Assembly: GCF_010183535.1 (NCBI RefSeq) | Contig: NC_071332.1 | Coordinates: 5,146,001 to 5,210,000, forward strand | DNA length: 64,000 nucleotides | Direction of reading: 5' to 3' | From: Caenorhabditis remanei | Taxonomy: Eukaryota; Nematoda; Chromadorea; Rhabditida; Rhabditidae | Shown here: piece after piece, positions 23,111 to 34,435 of the stretch | Layout: every line of letters starts with the position of its first letter | Numbering within the stretch: position 1 is the stretch's first letter | Position numbers and translations under genes: made by a program | Notes under the pieces: model-generated | The model's input: the letters and a program-made list of their open reading frames with translations, nothing else | Database searches by the model: none | What the model was told of the DNA's origin: nothing

Positions 23111-26100
23111 TATGAAATTAACTTCCCCAACCATTCTTATCTGTGTCGGTACCGGTTAGACACACTTCGACCAGAGGGTGAAGGAGTCTATACTATCCGG
23201 GCTGAGGTTTACTTCAGTAGACGCGGGTTTGAATCCTCCCGGGTTAGAAATCAGTAAAATTATAATTAAAATTCCTAAAAACAGGACATTTTTAAATCTA
23301 GAAATCCATAAAATTATAATTGAAATTCCTAAAAACAGGGTATTTTTTAATGAAATTAACTTCCCCAACCATTCTTATCTGTGTCGGTACCGGTTAGACA
23401 CACTTCGACCAGAGGGTGAAGGAGTCTATACTATCCGGGCTGAGGTTTACTTCAGTAGACGCGGGTTTGAATCCTCCCGGGTTAGAAATCAGTAAAATTA
23501 TAATTAAAATTCCTAAAAACAGGACATTTTTAAATCTAGAAATCCATAAAATTATAATTATAATTCCTAAAAACAGAACATTTTTAAATCTAGAAATCCA
23601 TAAAATTATAATTAAAATTCCTAAAAACAGGACATTTTTAAATCTAGAAATCCATAAAATTATAATTGAAATTCCTAAAAACAGGACATTTTTAAATCTA
23701 GAAATCCATAAAATTATAATTGAAGTTCCTAAAAACAGGGTATTTTTTAATGAAATTAACTTCCCCAACCATTCTTATCTGTGTCGGAACCGGTTAGACA
23801 CACTTCGACCAGAGGGTGAAGGAGTCTATACTATCCGGGCTGAGGTTTACTTCAGTAGACGCGGGTTTGAATCCTCCCGGGTTAGAAATCAGTAAAATTA
23901 TAATTAAAATTCCTAAAAACAGGACATTTTTAAATATAGAAATCCATAAAATTATAATTGAAATTCCTAAAAACAGGACATTTTTAAATCTAGAAATCCA
24001 TAAAATTATAATTGAAATTCCTAAAAACAGGGTATTTTTTAATGAAATTAACTTCCCCAACCATTCTTATCTGTGTCGGTACCGGTTAGACACACTTCGA
24101 CCAGAGGGTGAAGGAGTCTATACTATCCGGGCTGAGGTTTACTTCAGTAGACGCGGGTTTGAATCCTCCCGGGTTAGAAATCAGTAAAATTATAATTAAA
24201 ATTCCTAAAAACAGGACATTTTTAAATCTAGAAATCCATAAAATTATAATTATAATTCCTAAAAACAGAACATTTTTAAATCTAGAAATCCATAAAATTA
24301 TAATTAAAATTCCTAAAAACAGGACATTTTTAAATCTAGAAATCCATAAAATTATAATTGAAATTCCTAAAAACAGGACATTTTTAAATCTAGAAATCCA
24401 TAAAATTATAATTGAAATTCCTAAAAACAGGGTATTTTTTAATGAAATTAACTTCCCCAACCATTCTTATCTGTGTCGGAACCGGTTAGACACACTTCGA
24501 CCAGAGGGTGAAGGAGTCTATACTATCCGGGCTGAGGTTTACTTCAGTAGACGCGGGTTTGAATCCTCCCGGGTTAGAAATCAGTAAAATTATAATTAAA
24601 ATTCCTAAAAACAGGACATTTTTAAATATAGAAATCCATAAAATTATAATTGAAATTCCTAAAAACAGGACATTTTTAAATCTAGAAATCCATAAAATTA
24701 TAATTGAAATTCCTAAAAACAGGGTATTTTTTAATGAAATTAACTTCCCCAACCATTCTTATCTGTGTCGGTACCGGTTAGACACACTTCGACCAGAGGG
24801 TGAAGGAGTCTATACTATCCGGGCTGAGGTTTACTTCAGTAGACGCGGGTTTGAATCCTCCCGGGTTAGAAATCAGTAAAATTATAATTAAAATTCCTAA
24901 AAACAGGGTATTTTTTAATGAAATTAACTTCCCCAACCATTCTTATCTGTGTCGGTACCGGTTAGACACACTTCGACCAGAGGGTGAAGGAGTCTATACT
25001 ATCCGGGCTGAGGTTTACTTCAGTAGACGCGGGTTTGAATCCTCCCGGGTTAGAAATCAGTAAAATTATAATTAAAATTCCTAAAAACAGGGTATTTTTT
25101 AATGAAATTAACTTCCCCAACCATTCTTATCTGTGTCGGAACCGGTTAGACACACTTCGACCAGAGGGTGAAGGAGTCTATACTATCCGGGCTGAGGTTT
25201 ACTTCAGTAGACGCGGGTTTGAATCCTCCCGGGTTAGAAATCAGTAAAATTATAATTAAAATTCCTAAAAACAGGACATTTTTAAATCTAGAAATCCATA
25301 AAATTATAATTGAAATTCCTAAAAACAGGACATTTTTAAATCTAGAAATCCATAAAATTATAATTAAAATTCCTAAAAACAGGGTATTTTTTAATGAAAT
25401 TAACTTCCCCAACCATTCTTATCTGTGTCGGTACCGGTTAGACACACTTCGACCAGAGGGTGAAGGAGTCTATACTATCCGGGCTGAGGTTTACTTCAGT
25501 AGACGCGGGTTTGAATCCTCCCGGGTTAGAAATCAGTAAAATTATAATTAAAATTCCTAAAAACAGGGTATTTTTTAATGAAATTAACTTCCCCAACCAT
25601 TCTTATCTGTGTCGGTACCGGTTAGACACACTTCGACCAGAGGGTGAAGGAGTCTATACTATCCGGGCTGAGGTTTACTTCAGTAGACGCGGGTTTGAAT
25701 CCTCCCGGGTTAGAAATCAGTAAAATTATAATTAAAATTCCTAAAAACAGGGTATTTTTTAATGAAATTAACTTCCCCAACCATTCTTATCTGTGTCGGT
25801 ACCGGTTAGACACACTTCGACCAGAGGGTGAAGGAGTCTATACTATCCGGGCTGAGGTTTACTTCAGTAGACGCGGGTTTGAATCCTCCCGGGTTAGAAA
25901 TCAGTAAAATTATAATTAAAATTCCTAAAAACAGGACATTTTTAAATATAGAAATCCATAAAATTATAATTAAAATTCCTAAAAACAGGACATTTTTAAA
26001 TCTAGAAATCCATAAAATTATAATTAAAATTCCTAAAAACAGGACTTTTTTTTATCTAGAAATCCACAAAATTATAATGAAAATTCCTAAAAACAGGACT

Positions 26101-27085
26101 TTTTTTTAATCTAGAAATCCACAAAATTATAATTGAAATTCCTAAAAACAGGGTATTTTTTAATGAAATTAACTTCCCCAACCATTCTTATCTGTGTCGG
26201 TACCGGTTAGACACACTTCGACCAGAGGGTGAAGGAGTCTATAATAAACGGGCTGAGGTTTACTTCAGTAGACGCGGGTTTGAATCCTCCCGGGTTAGAA
26301 ATCAGTAAAATTATAATTAAAATTCCTAAAAACAGGACATTTTTAAATATAGAAATCCATAAAATTATAATTGAAATTCCTAAAAACAGGACATTTTTAA
26401 ATCTAGAAATCCATAAAATTATAATTGAAGTTCCTAAAAACAGGGTACTTTTTATGAAAATAACTTCCCCAACCATTCTTATCTGTGTCGGAACCGGTTA
26501 GACACACTTCGACCAGAGGGTGAAGGAGTCTATAATAAACGGGCTGAAGTTTTCTTCAGTAGACGCGGGTTTGAATCCTCCCGGGTTAGAAATCAACGAA
26601 ATTATAATAGAAATTCCTAAAAACAGGACTTTTTTAAATCTAGAAATCCATAAAATTATAATTAAAATTCCTAAAAACAGGACATTTTTAAATCTAGAAA
26701 TCCATAAAATTATAATTAAAATTCCTAAAAACAGGACATTTTTAAATATAGAAATCCATAAAATTATAATTAAAATTCCTAAAAACAGGACATTTTTAAA
26801 TCTAGAAATCCATAAAATTATAATTAAAATTCCTAAAACCAGGACATTTTTAAATATAGAAATCCATAAAATTATGATTGAAATTCCAAAAAACAGGACT
26901 TTTTTTAATCTAGAAATCAATAAAATTATAATTGAAATTCCTAAAAACAGGGTATTTTTTATGAAATTAACTTCCCCCCCCATTCTTATCTGTGTCGGTA
27001 CCGGATAGACTCGTCGATCAGAGGATGTAGTAGTCTATAATACCCGGGCTGAGGTTAACTTCAGTAGACGCAGGTTTGAATCCTC
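23111..27085 (+). repeat. Mixed array of module M and 54-bp units, right block
   Basis: About 14 M modules; anchors at 23178, 23416, 23816, 24108, 24508, 24800, 24984, 25168, 25460, 25644, 25828, 26229 and 26520 plus a last diverged module near 26970-27085. Spacings are again 184, 238, 292 or 400 bp within one base. A block of 692 bp (23416-24107) is followed by a near-identical tandem copy (24108-24799). The last module is of the second type (GACTCGTCGATCAGAGGATG), the type next to the exon-like block in copies 1 and 2. Confidence 0.93.
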
Positions 27086-27330
27086 CCGATCTAGGGTACG
27101 TTGAGATTGCTATCAAAGTATCAAGAAATAAGTTACTTTCTTTCTTTTAATTGACTTCTTCACCCAATCTTCTTTCTTGTTATCAAAATCAACCAACGAC
27201 GGAGTCATCAAGGATCGGACTCATTGACAAGGACAATACACGCAACGATGAGAAGCGAGTCTGCTCATTATTTCATTAAGCACTACTGATTCCAGAATTG
27301 GAGAGTAAAAATGACTTCTTTTATGGCAGA
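27086..27330 (+). repeat. Gene-like repeat unit, copy 3: distal part
   Basis: It begins GATCTAGGGTACGTTGAGAT and continues with AAGGACAATACACGCAACGA and GATTCCAGAATTGGAGAG, the reverse complement of 12474-12270 in copy 2. It closes copy 3, so the whole satellite array sits inside the internal segment of this unit. Confidence 0.7.
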
Positions 27331-27874
27331 TCGACGACAATGCAATCTCCATGATGTTTTAGAACACAGCTCACAGTGGTTCCGAGAACGATTCAAGATG
27401 CCACCTCGTGTATTTCACATTCTCGATCTTCCCCTTTCCTCTTGACTCTGCTGCATCTCCGATCTGATTAGAGGTGATCCACTTATCTCGAGTCCACTGC
27501 TTCTCAACCTTGAGGGTTCACAACGATGTCTTCAGCAGGGCCTACTGCATTCGGGTATCCAACTGGGAGTACGTCAAACTTCCTTGATCCTTGTCGACGA
27601 TGTTATGAAAGCGTGGCTGGACATTCACTAGGCTACGGCTTGCTAGTTCTCGCCACTACAAGAGTGTTTGTGGTTGAATCAGATGTCGCATTGGACCTGT
27701 TTTTTCATCATCTTCAGACAAGTTCACTTCATCTGGAGTAGGAATAATTATCCTACAACCGTTGTAAGAGCACTCTTAGTTCTAATCAAAACTTTCATTC
27801 GCGATTTTGAAACTGATTAGACAGAAAAGTTGATCACAGAATGGAACGACGAGATGCAGAATGTGAATAATCAA
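27331..27874. other. Intergenic, no supported gene
   Basis: A 71-codon open frame at 27526-27741 has no domain or supporting splice context. The rest is featureless. Confidence 0.4.
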
Positions 27875-29960
27875 GTATCTTGAACACAGGTCAATTCTTA
27901 TTTGAACTTGCTATTTTGGGGTTAATTAAATAAGGAGCGGCTATGTTCTTTAGACCATAAATATATGCGGCGGCGGAGACTGACGATGAAAGAAATAGAA
28001 GAATCGGGGGTAAGGGTTACATGAGGACTCGCACTACAAAGAAGAATGTTGAAATGAGTTTATTAGAGAATAGCATCTCCGTTTCAACCGTTAAGATAGA
28101 TGGACTTTGGTAGATCATGCCGTTTAAAAATAGCTTTTATATAAGGGACTTCCTCTATCTACCACACGACAATTGGGAGTAGTCTTTGGGATGTGCGTAC
28201 GGCTTCAATTGGATTTTAGTGCGTATGAAGTTCCGTTGAAATGTTCTTCTCCACTTTTTCCAGGAATCTTTAAGTACAGTACCGGACAAAAAGATGTCAA
28301 GTTTTGGTTTTTCGACCATAACTTTTTTCAAATTGTTCGGATTGACTTGAAACTTTGGGAAAACATTTATTGTAGAGTTATTGTTAATTTTAGTTAACAT
28401 TCTGGGTGAAAAATCATTTTTTACAAGTTTTTTGTAAAATTTTCGAAAATCGTGAAAAATCAAAAATTGGATATTTTTATTTCCATGACCGGTGTATCAA
28501 AAATAGAGAGTATATTTAGTGTTTATAATTGTTTTCTAATACAAACAGTCCTGATGTTTATTTTTTGACCACTGGACTCCTACTTTTGACTTGTTACCCA
28601 TATCTCCCGGGCTGTCAAAGATTGGTAGTACTAATATATGGAGTTTTATATTTCAAACATCTGTAAAAATTGTATTTTTGCAGGAAACAATGTAAAAGTC
28701 TACCAAACTATTAAGAAGAATGTGGAAAACCTGAATGTGACATTTTTATCTTGATAGAACCCCTCAGCCAATTTTTAGAGACCTTCGATTGTCAAATACT
28801 GCATATCTGATATCGATGTATGACCAGTTCCGGAGCGAAAATATACATTTATCCGGCATCTTTGGTTATTTGAACGTATGGAACTTGTTATTTGAACAAT
28901 TTTGGATATTCTGAACCAAAATTTGATGAATGATTAGTTGTTGAGGTATTGTTACATTGAAAAGAAACTTCGTCGGGATCATATTTTGACAGCATCTTTT
29001 GGCTCTCTCATGAAAAGTTGAGAAAATGTGCGAGAGGACACTTCTAGCATTTTAAAACTCATCTAGGTTCTTTTCTGACGTGAATGATCAAATATGCCAT
29101 CAATACACTATGAATTTTCAGTAAAAACAAAAACACATAGTTTTGATACTTTCAACCCAGTGAGAGTAACATTCCAGCGAGTGATTCAACATTATTAATA
29201 CAAAATTGTGTACCGAAACTAGGCTCAGAATATTCACAATTGTTCAAATAACAGGTTTCATACGTTCAAATAACCAAAGATACCGAATAAATGTATAATT
29301 TCGCTCCGGAACTGGTCATACATCGATATCAGATATGCAGTATTTGATAATCGAAGGTCTCTAAAAATTGGTTGAGGGGTTCTATCAAGATAAAAATGTC
29401 ACATTCAGGTTTTCCACATTCTTCTTAATAGTTTGGTACACTTTTACATTGTTTCCTGCAAAAATACAAGTTTTACAGATGTTTGAAGTGTACAACTCCA
29501 TATATTAGTACTACCAATCTTTGACAGCACGGGAGATATGGGTAACAAGTCAAAAGTAGGGGTCCAGTGGTCAAAAAATAAACATCAGGACTGTTTGTAT
29601 TAGAAAACAATTATAAATACTAAATATACGCTCTATTTTTGATACACCGGTCATGGAAATAAAAATATCCAATTTTTGATTTTTCACGATTTTCGAAAAT
29701 TTTACAAAAAACTTGTAAAAAATGATTTTTCACCCAGAATGTTAACTAAATATAACAATAACTCTACAATAAATGTTTTCCCAAAGTTTCAAGTCAATCC
29801 GACCAATTTGAAACAAGTTATGGTCGAAAAACCAAAACTTGATATCTTTTTGTCCGGTACTGTATTTGGTTTTTCGTGACCTTCGTCATGGTTTCGACAT
29901 CGAAAATTGAAAGACCAGCTGAAATAATTCTAATAAACTTGGTTTCGTCGGTGCAGTTGG
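27875..29960. repeat. Dispersed repeat, copy B, interrupted by a foldback element
   Basis: It matches copy A (6283-6770) at 27875-28276 and again at 29863-29960; the 1.59-kb element between is absent from copy A. See the element entry for the junctions. Confidence 0.8.
28277..29862. mobile_element. Foldback element, Tc1/mariner-like TA insertion
   Basis: Both ends read inward CAGTACCGGACAAAAAGATR and the arms (about 28277-28915 and 29230-29862, near 640 bp each) are inverted copies with few differences; the unique middle is about 315 bp. TA dinucleotides flank both ends (28275-28276 and 29863-29864), and the undisturbed copy A has a single TA at the matching site. No transposase frame is present, so it is non-autonomous. 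TA duplication points to Tc1/mariner-type mobilisation; the family name is inferred. Confidence 0.85.
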
Positions 29961-30361
29961 AAGACTGATTTGTAAAGCGAGAACTTGTTAGTTTCTTTTG
30001 GAAAAAAACGCTAAAATCGAAAAAAAAAATCATTTGAGGCGCACAACATTCATAATACAGCTTAGATTCAAATGATGATGATACTATTTTTCAAACTATT
30101 TGATATGGCTATGAGATAAATACATTAAAAATGAGAGAAAACCTCAATGGTTGAATCGTGTAGACATTTGGACCGTTAACTGCTTCTTTGAGGGTTTGGA
30201 GTGCTCGGAGGTGGCATCGAATTCAGCTGCGAGACGCGAAGTAGAAAAATTTGATAAAATGGAGTAGAGCATTATTTAAAACTTGGAAACCCCAAATCTA
30301 TCCTATCATCATATAATTTCTCCCTTTCCTGCCATGTATAATTATCCCTTACCTGTCATAC
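29961..30361. other. Intergenic, no gene seen
   Basis: AT-rich spacer without recognisable features. Confidence 0.4.
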
Positions 30362-30600
30362 TTCTTGCTCCAACTCAGTTATTCTTCTTTCTTGGAGCGT
30401 TATCCACGCTTGAGCTGACTCTCAATCATTTGACATTGTTCCTCATGTTCCTTTTTCGATCTTTTCAGATTCTCCAATTCATTCTTGAGATTCTCAACGC
30501 GAGTTTTTTCTTTGTGAAGCTCTTGAGTCAGGTGGTTTTGAGCTGACTTTGCTTCTTCTCGTTCTTTTCTGACCACGTGGATTACTTCCTTCAGTGTCAT
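30362..30600 (-). pseudogene. Coiled-coil protein fragment with frame break
   Basis: From the ATG at 30600 the minus strand reads 66 codons of strongly charged heptad-like sequence (MTLKEVIHVVRKEREEAKS... LENLKRSKKEHEEQ) and then stops at 30400. Coding-like sequence continues in another frame (QAWITLQERRITELEQEV) up to a donor-like GTATGA near 30361. The composition resembles the coiled-coil gene at 32014-32919 on the same strand, so this may be its downstream exon or a partial duplicate. A one-base change, an assembly error or an unseen splice could explain the break. No function is assigned. Confidence 0.45.
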
Positions 30601-32013
30601 CCTATATTAGTTCCTTTTAATAAAAGCGGGAATATTTGCATTTATTTATTTAACAATACAATGATATTTTACAACGACTTACAATTACAATAAATTTTAC
30701 ATTCAATAATTATAATTTTTAATAGATTGGCAACTCGGCAAACTACGGCGACTTTCTGCAGCATCTCTGACAAAAGTATGCAAAACATATTCAGAAATTT
30801 TCTAAAACTTCCGCGAAAAAATTGTCAGAAGCTTCTCAGACAGTTGATGGCACATGACAAAGTGCTGAAAGGTGAGGGTCGTAAGATCGAGTTCCGTGTT
30901 ACAATAATAGGGAAACTTTCCCATTTTTCTGCAGACAGTTCTCAGTGTTGTCGGCTTTCTAAAGCAATCACTAAAGCTTAGAGAACATTTCATCAAATTC
31001 TTACCACCCTCAACTTCCTACAGCACTTTGTCATGTACCCTCAACGGTCTGAGGAGCTTCTGCCGATTTTTTGTGGAAGTTTTAGAAACTTTCTGAAGAT
31101 GCTTTGCATACTGTCGGCAGATATGCTCCAGAACGTTGCCGCAATTTGCTAATACGAACAATCGGATCATGAAGCATTCGAAGCGAGAGAGAGAGTTATT
31201 GAGCAGGCTTGGCTCTTGTTGAACGGGGATGAACTTGTTCTGAAACGGAATTGATAAATACTTATTGGGGAATTTTTAAAGTTAAGGCTAGCTCTCTCGA
31301 GGTAGCTTTCTCTTCTCCATTTATCGATTATTGCCACTTACTTTTCAACTCGCCAGTTCTTTCGTTCTATCTAGAAGTGTATTCGTAAGGTCTCAGTGTT
31401 GTCGATTTTCTGAAGTATTTACTGAGGTTTAGAGAACTTTTCATCAAATTCTTGGCGACCCCCACCCTCAACAGAGTGCTGTAGAAAGTTGGCCACCATC
31501 AACTTTCTACAATACTTTGTTAAGGGTGGCAAGAATTTGATGAAATATCTCTAAAACTCATTGATTGCTTCAGAAAATTGATTGACAACACTGAGATCTG
31601 TATGAAGAAAGTTTGAAAAGTTCCCTACTAGAATAATTCTTATGACCCTCACCTTTCTACAGCACTTTGTCATGTTGTCATGTGCCATCATCTGTCTGAG
31701 GAACTTCTGTCCATTTTTTGCGGAAGTTTTAGAACTTTTCTGAAGGTGCTCCGCATACTGTCGGCAGAGATGCTCCAGAAAGTTACCGCCATTTGCTAAA
31801 ACGAACTATCGGATAATGAAGAAATTGGAATCGAGAGCGGATGGGTTTTCGAGGCAAGAGCGGATGGATTGAGAGGGATCTGGAGCTATTGTCCTGGCTG
31901 GGCTCGAGTGGAACGGCGAATGGCTTGGGCTGCAATGGAATTCATAGTAATTATTGGGGAATTTTCAAAGTTAAGGCTAGCTCTATCTTCTCCATTAGAT
32001 TATTTCCACTTAC
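30601..32013. repeat. Duplicated intronic/downstream segments
   Basis: About 31020-31380 and 31640-32040 are tandem copies: both carry TACAGCACTTTGTCATG, GCATACTGTCGGCAGA, TTGGGGAATTTTYAAAGTTA and end in a donor-like ACTTAC (on the plus strand) corresponding to the end of the coiled-coil exon. The segment 30735-30860 is an inverted copy of 31020-31150. No separate gene is seen. Confidence 0.7.
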
Positions 32014-32919
32014 TTTGCAACTGTTCCAGTTCGTCCATTCTTCGAAGAAGAGAGTTCATTAGGTATCGATTTCTTTCTTTCAATGTCTTAATTTGTTGGT
32101 TCCTTGCCACAACGGACTCCTCTAGTTTGACATTGAGCTCCCTCGCTTCTTCCATCTTGGCATGCTCATTTCTTCTTCGCTGTGTTGTGCGCGTTGTCGC
32201 ATGATTTCGGTTTCGGTCTTCAATTGTTGATTCTGACTCTTCAGAATCCGAATTTCCGTGGTCGATTCCTCATTTCTCTTCATCAGTTCCTCCATATTTT
32301 CTTTCAATTGATTATTCTGAGTCTTCAGATACTGATTTTCTGTGAATAGTTCCATATTCGTCTTCATCTGTTCCTTCATGTCTTCTTTCAATTGATGATT
32401 CTGGTTTTTCAGTATTTGATTTTCTGTTATTTGCTCTTCATTTCTCTCCAACAGTCTCCTCATATCTTCTTTCAGTTTGTTCTCCGATTCGAGTGCTTTC
32501 TGCATTAACTCGTTCCTTTCCATCAGTTGTTGCTCTAATTCTTGGATTTTTTGAACGAAGTCCGTCTTTTCCGAATCAGTTTGTTCGCTCTTTTCGGCCA
32601 CATTGAAATTCGACGCCCCAATCGTGAAATTTGTGATGCTGCCGTGTAGAACCAATTGAGGAATCGATGGAACATCGTGAAGCATCGATAGCGAGACTTG
32701 AGAGATGGACGATTGTGTTGGCGGATTCTGGAAAAGGAAGATTTCTAGATTTAAAAAGAAGGTATCATAGTTTTTTTCCGGTTTTAGACCAAGAAAAAGA
32801 GCTAGACAATTTTCTAACCATCTTTTATGAACAAACAAGTAAAAATTGAAACTTACAGTAGAGGCAGCTGCTGAAGATGATCCAGAAGACGTCGGTTGAT
32901 TGGCGGAGCTTGAGGACAT
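32014..32919 (-). CDS. Coiled-coil protein, possible frameshifted copy
   Basis: Exon 1 is 32857-32919 (MSSSSANQPTSSGSSSAAAST) and exon 2 starts at 32727 after a GTAAGT...TTTTCCAG intron in phase 0. Exon 2 has a short Ser/Pro/Gln region and then long heptad repeats with four similar blocks (such as ENQILKNQNHQLKEDM and ENQYLKTQNNQLKENM). The main frame stops at 32122, giving about 222 residues, but coiled-coil coding continues one frame over (KMEEARELNVKLEES ... RMDELEQLQ) to a GTAAGT donor ending the exon at 32014. A single missing base near 32165 would reconcile them. I infer a structural protein; the family is unrecognised. Whether the break is real, or an assembly error, cannot be told here. 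Confidence 0.6.
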
Positions 32920-33301
32920 GACGAGGAGAGACGCGGTAAGTCGGGTTAGAAGTGAGTAGCTGAAAATGAGATTTTTTCAAAAATATCCCGGAAAGTCTCA
33001 TTTTCGATGTGATAAGTCGATGTGGCATGACTGAAGTTTGCATTAAATCTTTATTTTCACTTATTTTTCTGATCGCAAAGGTGAGAAACAAAATTCAAGT
33101 GAGTTCGAGTCGATTTACAACTGGAGACTAAGTTTTTGACATGAAAAATTGGTTTTTAATTGGAAAAAGGGAGATTATCCCAGTTTTCTGACGAGAGATA
33201 GAACATTTAATATTTTTGATGATGTTTTCTTATTTTTGTTCTTGTATCGTTCGGAATTACGCTAATAGCATGCCATTTTAAAAGATGTTTAGCACCTAAA
33301 T

Positions 33302-33577
33302 TACACAGGTGAATCGCGACTTACGTATAATTTGTCACTTACGTATAATTTGTACCCATTAGGCGTATATTTGGAAAGTCGCGAACGCTTATCTACAATA
33401 GATGAACAAAATAAGAGTGGCGAAAACCAGTTCGCGACTCACCTATTATACATGAACTTTTCGCGAAATGAGTATAATTCACGAATTATTTGTGATTTAT
33501 ACCTCACTTACGAATAAATCATTAATTATTCGCATGATAAGTTGTACCCAGCCCCATAAGTCGCGAATCACCTGTGT
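33302..33577. mobile_element. Palindromic MITE
   Basis: Ends are inverted: ACACAGGTGAATCGCGACTT at the left and AAGTCGCGAATCACCTGTGT at the right. The inside repeats CGCGA and ACGTATAA motifs. No open frame. Confidence 0.75.
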
Positions 33578-34435
33578 GTAGAAAAATGCCATATTTCTGT
33601 TCTTTCTCAAATTTTTCGTTTTTTTTTGGTTTCACGAAAATAATTTTCCTTTTTTTTTTAGAAAAAAAGGAGGGATTTGAATCCGAAAATTAGGCAAAAA
33701 TGCTAAAAAACTTTAATTTTTGTTTTTTCGGTTTTTTCTCGGTTTTTTCGGATTTTTGGGGACTTGTATATTATTTTAAACGGAAACCCTGACCAGAACC
33801 CTATTCTCTCAATCAAGATTGCATGCCACTAAAGAAAAAAATGATAAGAAGAAGAACGTGAAAAACACATTAGAGAAATTCAAACGACGTCGTCGAAATC
33901 TGGAAACAGGGGAAGAATTGAGAGGATTCTGGAGTCTTTGAATGAAATTGAATAACTGTTGATGGATTCTCAAAAACACGGAGAAGATTTGGGAAAGCAA
34001 GTGGGCTGAAAAGTTAATGAATTCATCAAAAAACCACAAGAGTTCATTCGGGTAGCAAGCTGCTGAATGACGAAAAAGAAGAAGAGATTCTTGAATAAAT
34101 TTGACAAGTTTATTTAACAAAAATCGTCAAAATCTAGAAACAAAAAAACATTGGGAGTCTGGAAGCGGCTAGATTCGATGAAATCAATTAACTGAGAGGA
34201 ATTGGGATAAACCCAGAAAAGAAGAAGCTGTGGTTTTTGGAATCTTGGATTATCTGAAACAAAAAGTTTCTAATACCTAAATGCCATCGGAGGAACTGCC
34301 GAGTGTTCTCTTCAAACTGACAGTATGCCGGAAGAAATCATCGAATATTTCGCTGATTTCTTTCGTAGCTCAGAGTAAATCTGAGGCCCATCATTTATTT
34401 ACCTTTATTTCAGAAAAAAACGAAAAAAGTGAGTT
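33578..34435. other. Intergenic, no supported gene
   Basis: Contains T-rich low-complexity sequence (33600-33780). Open frames here are short and lack splice support. A segment at 34316-34400 matches 7741-7815. Confidence 0.45.

Noticed and set aside
21061..23134. Open frames of 328 and 258 codons on the minus strand within the satellite
   Set aside because: They are exact translations of the 54-bp tandem repeat, whose length is a multiple of three; no start context, splice signals or domain.
14721..27085. CRISPR-like repeat-spacer array
   Set aside because: Alternating conserved and variable parts superficially resemble one, but the spacers are themselves 54-bp repeats and the genome is a nematode.
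27526..27741. 71-codon open frame MSSAGPTAFGYPTG...
   Set aside because: Composition is not convincing, no homologue recognised and no neighbouring exons; left as intergenic.
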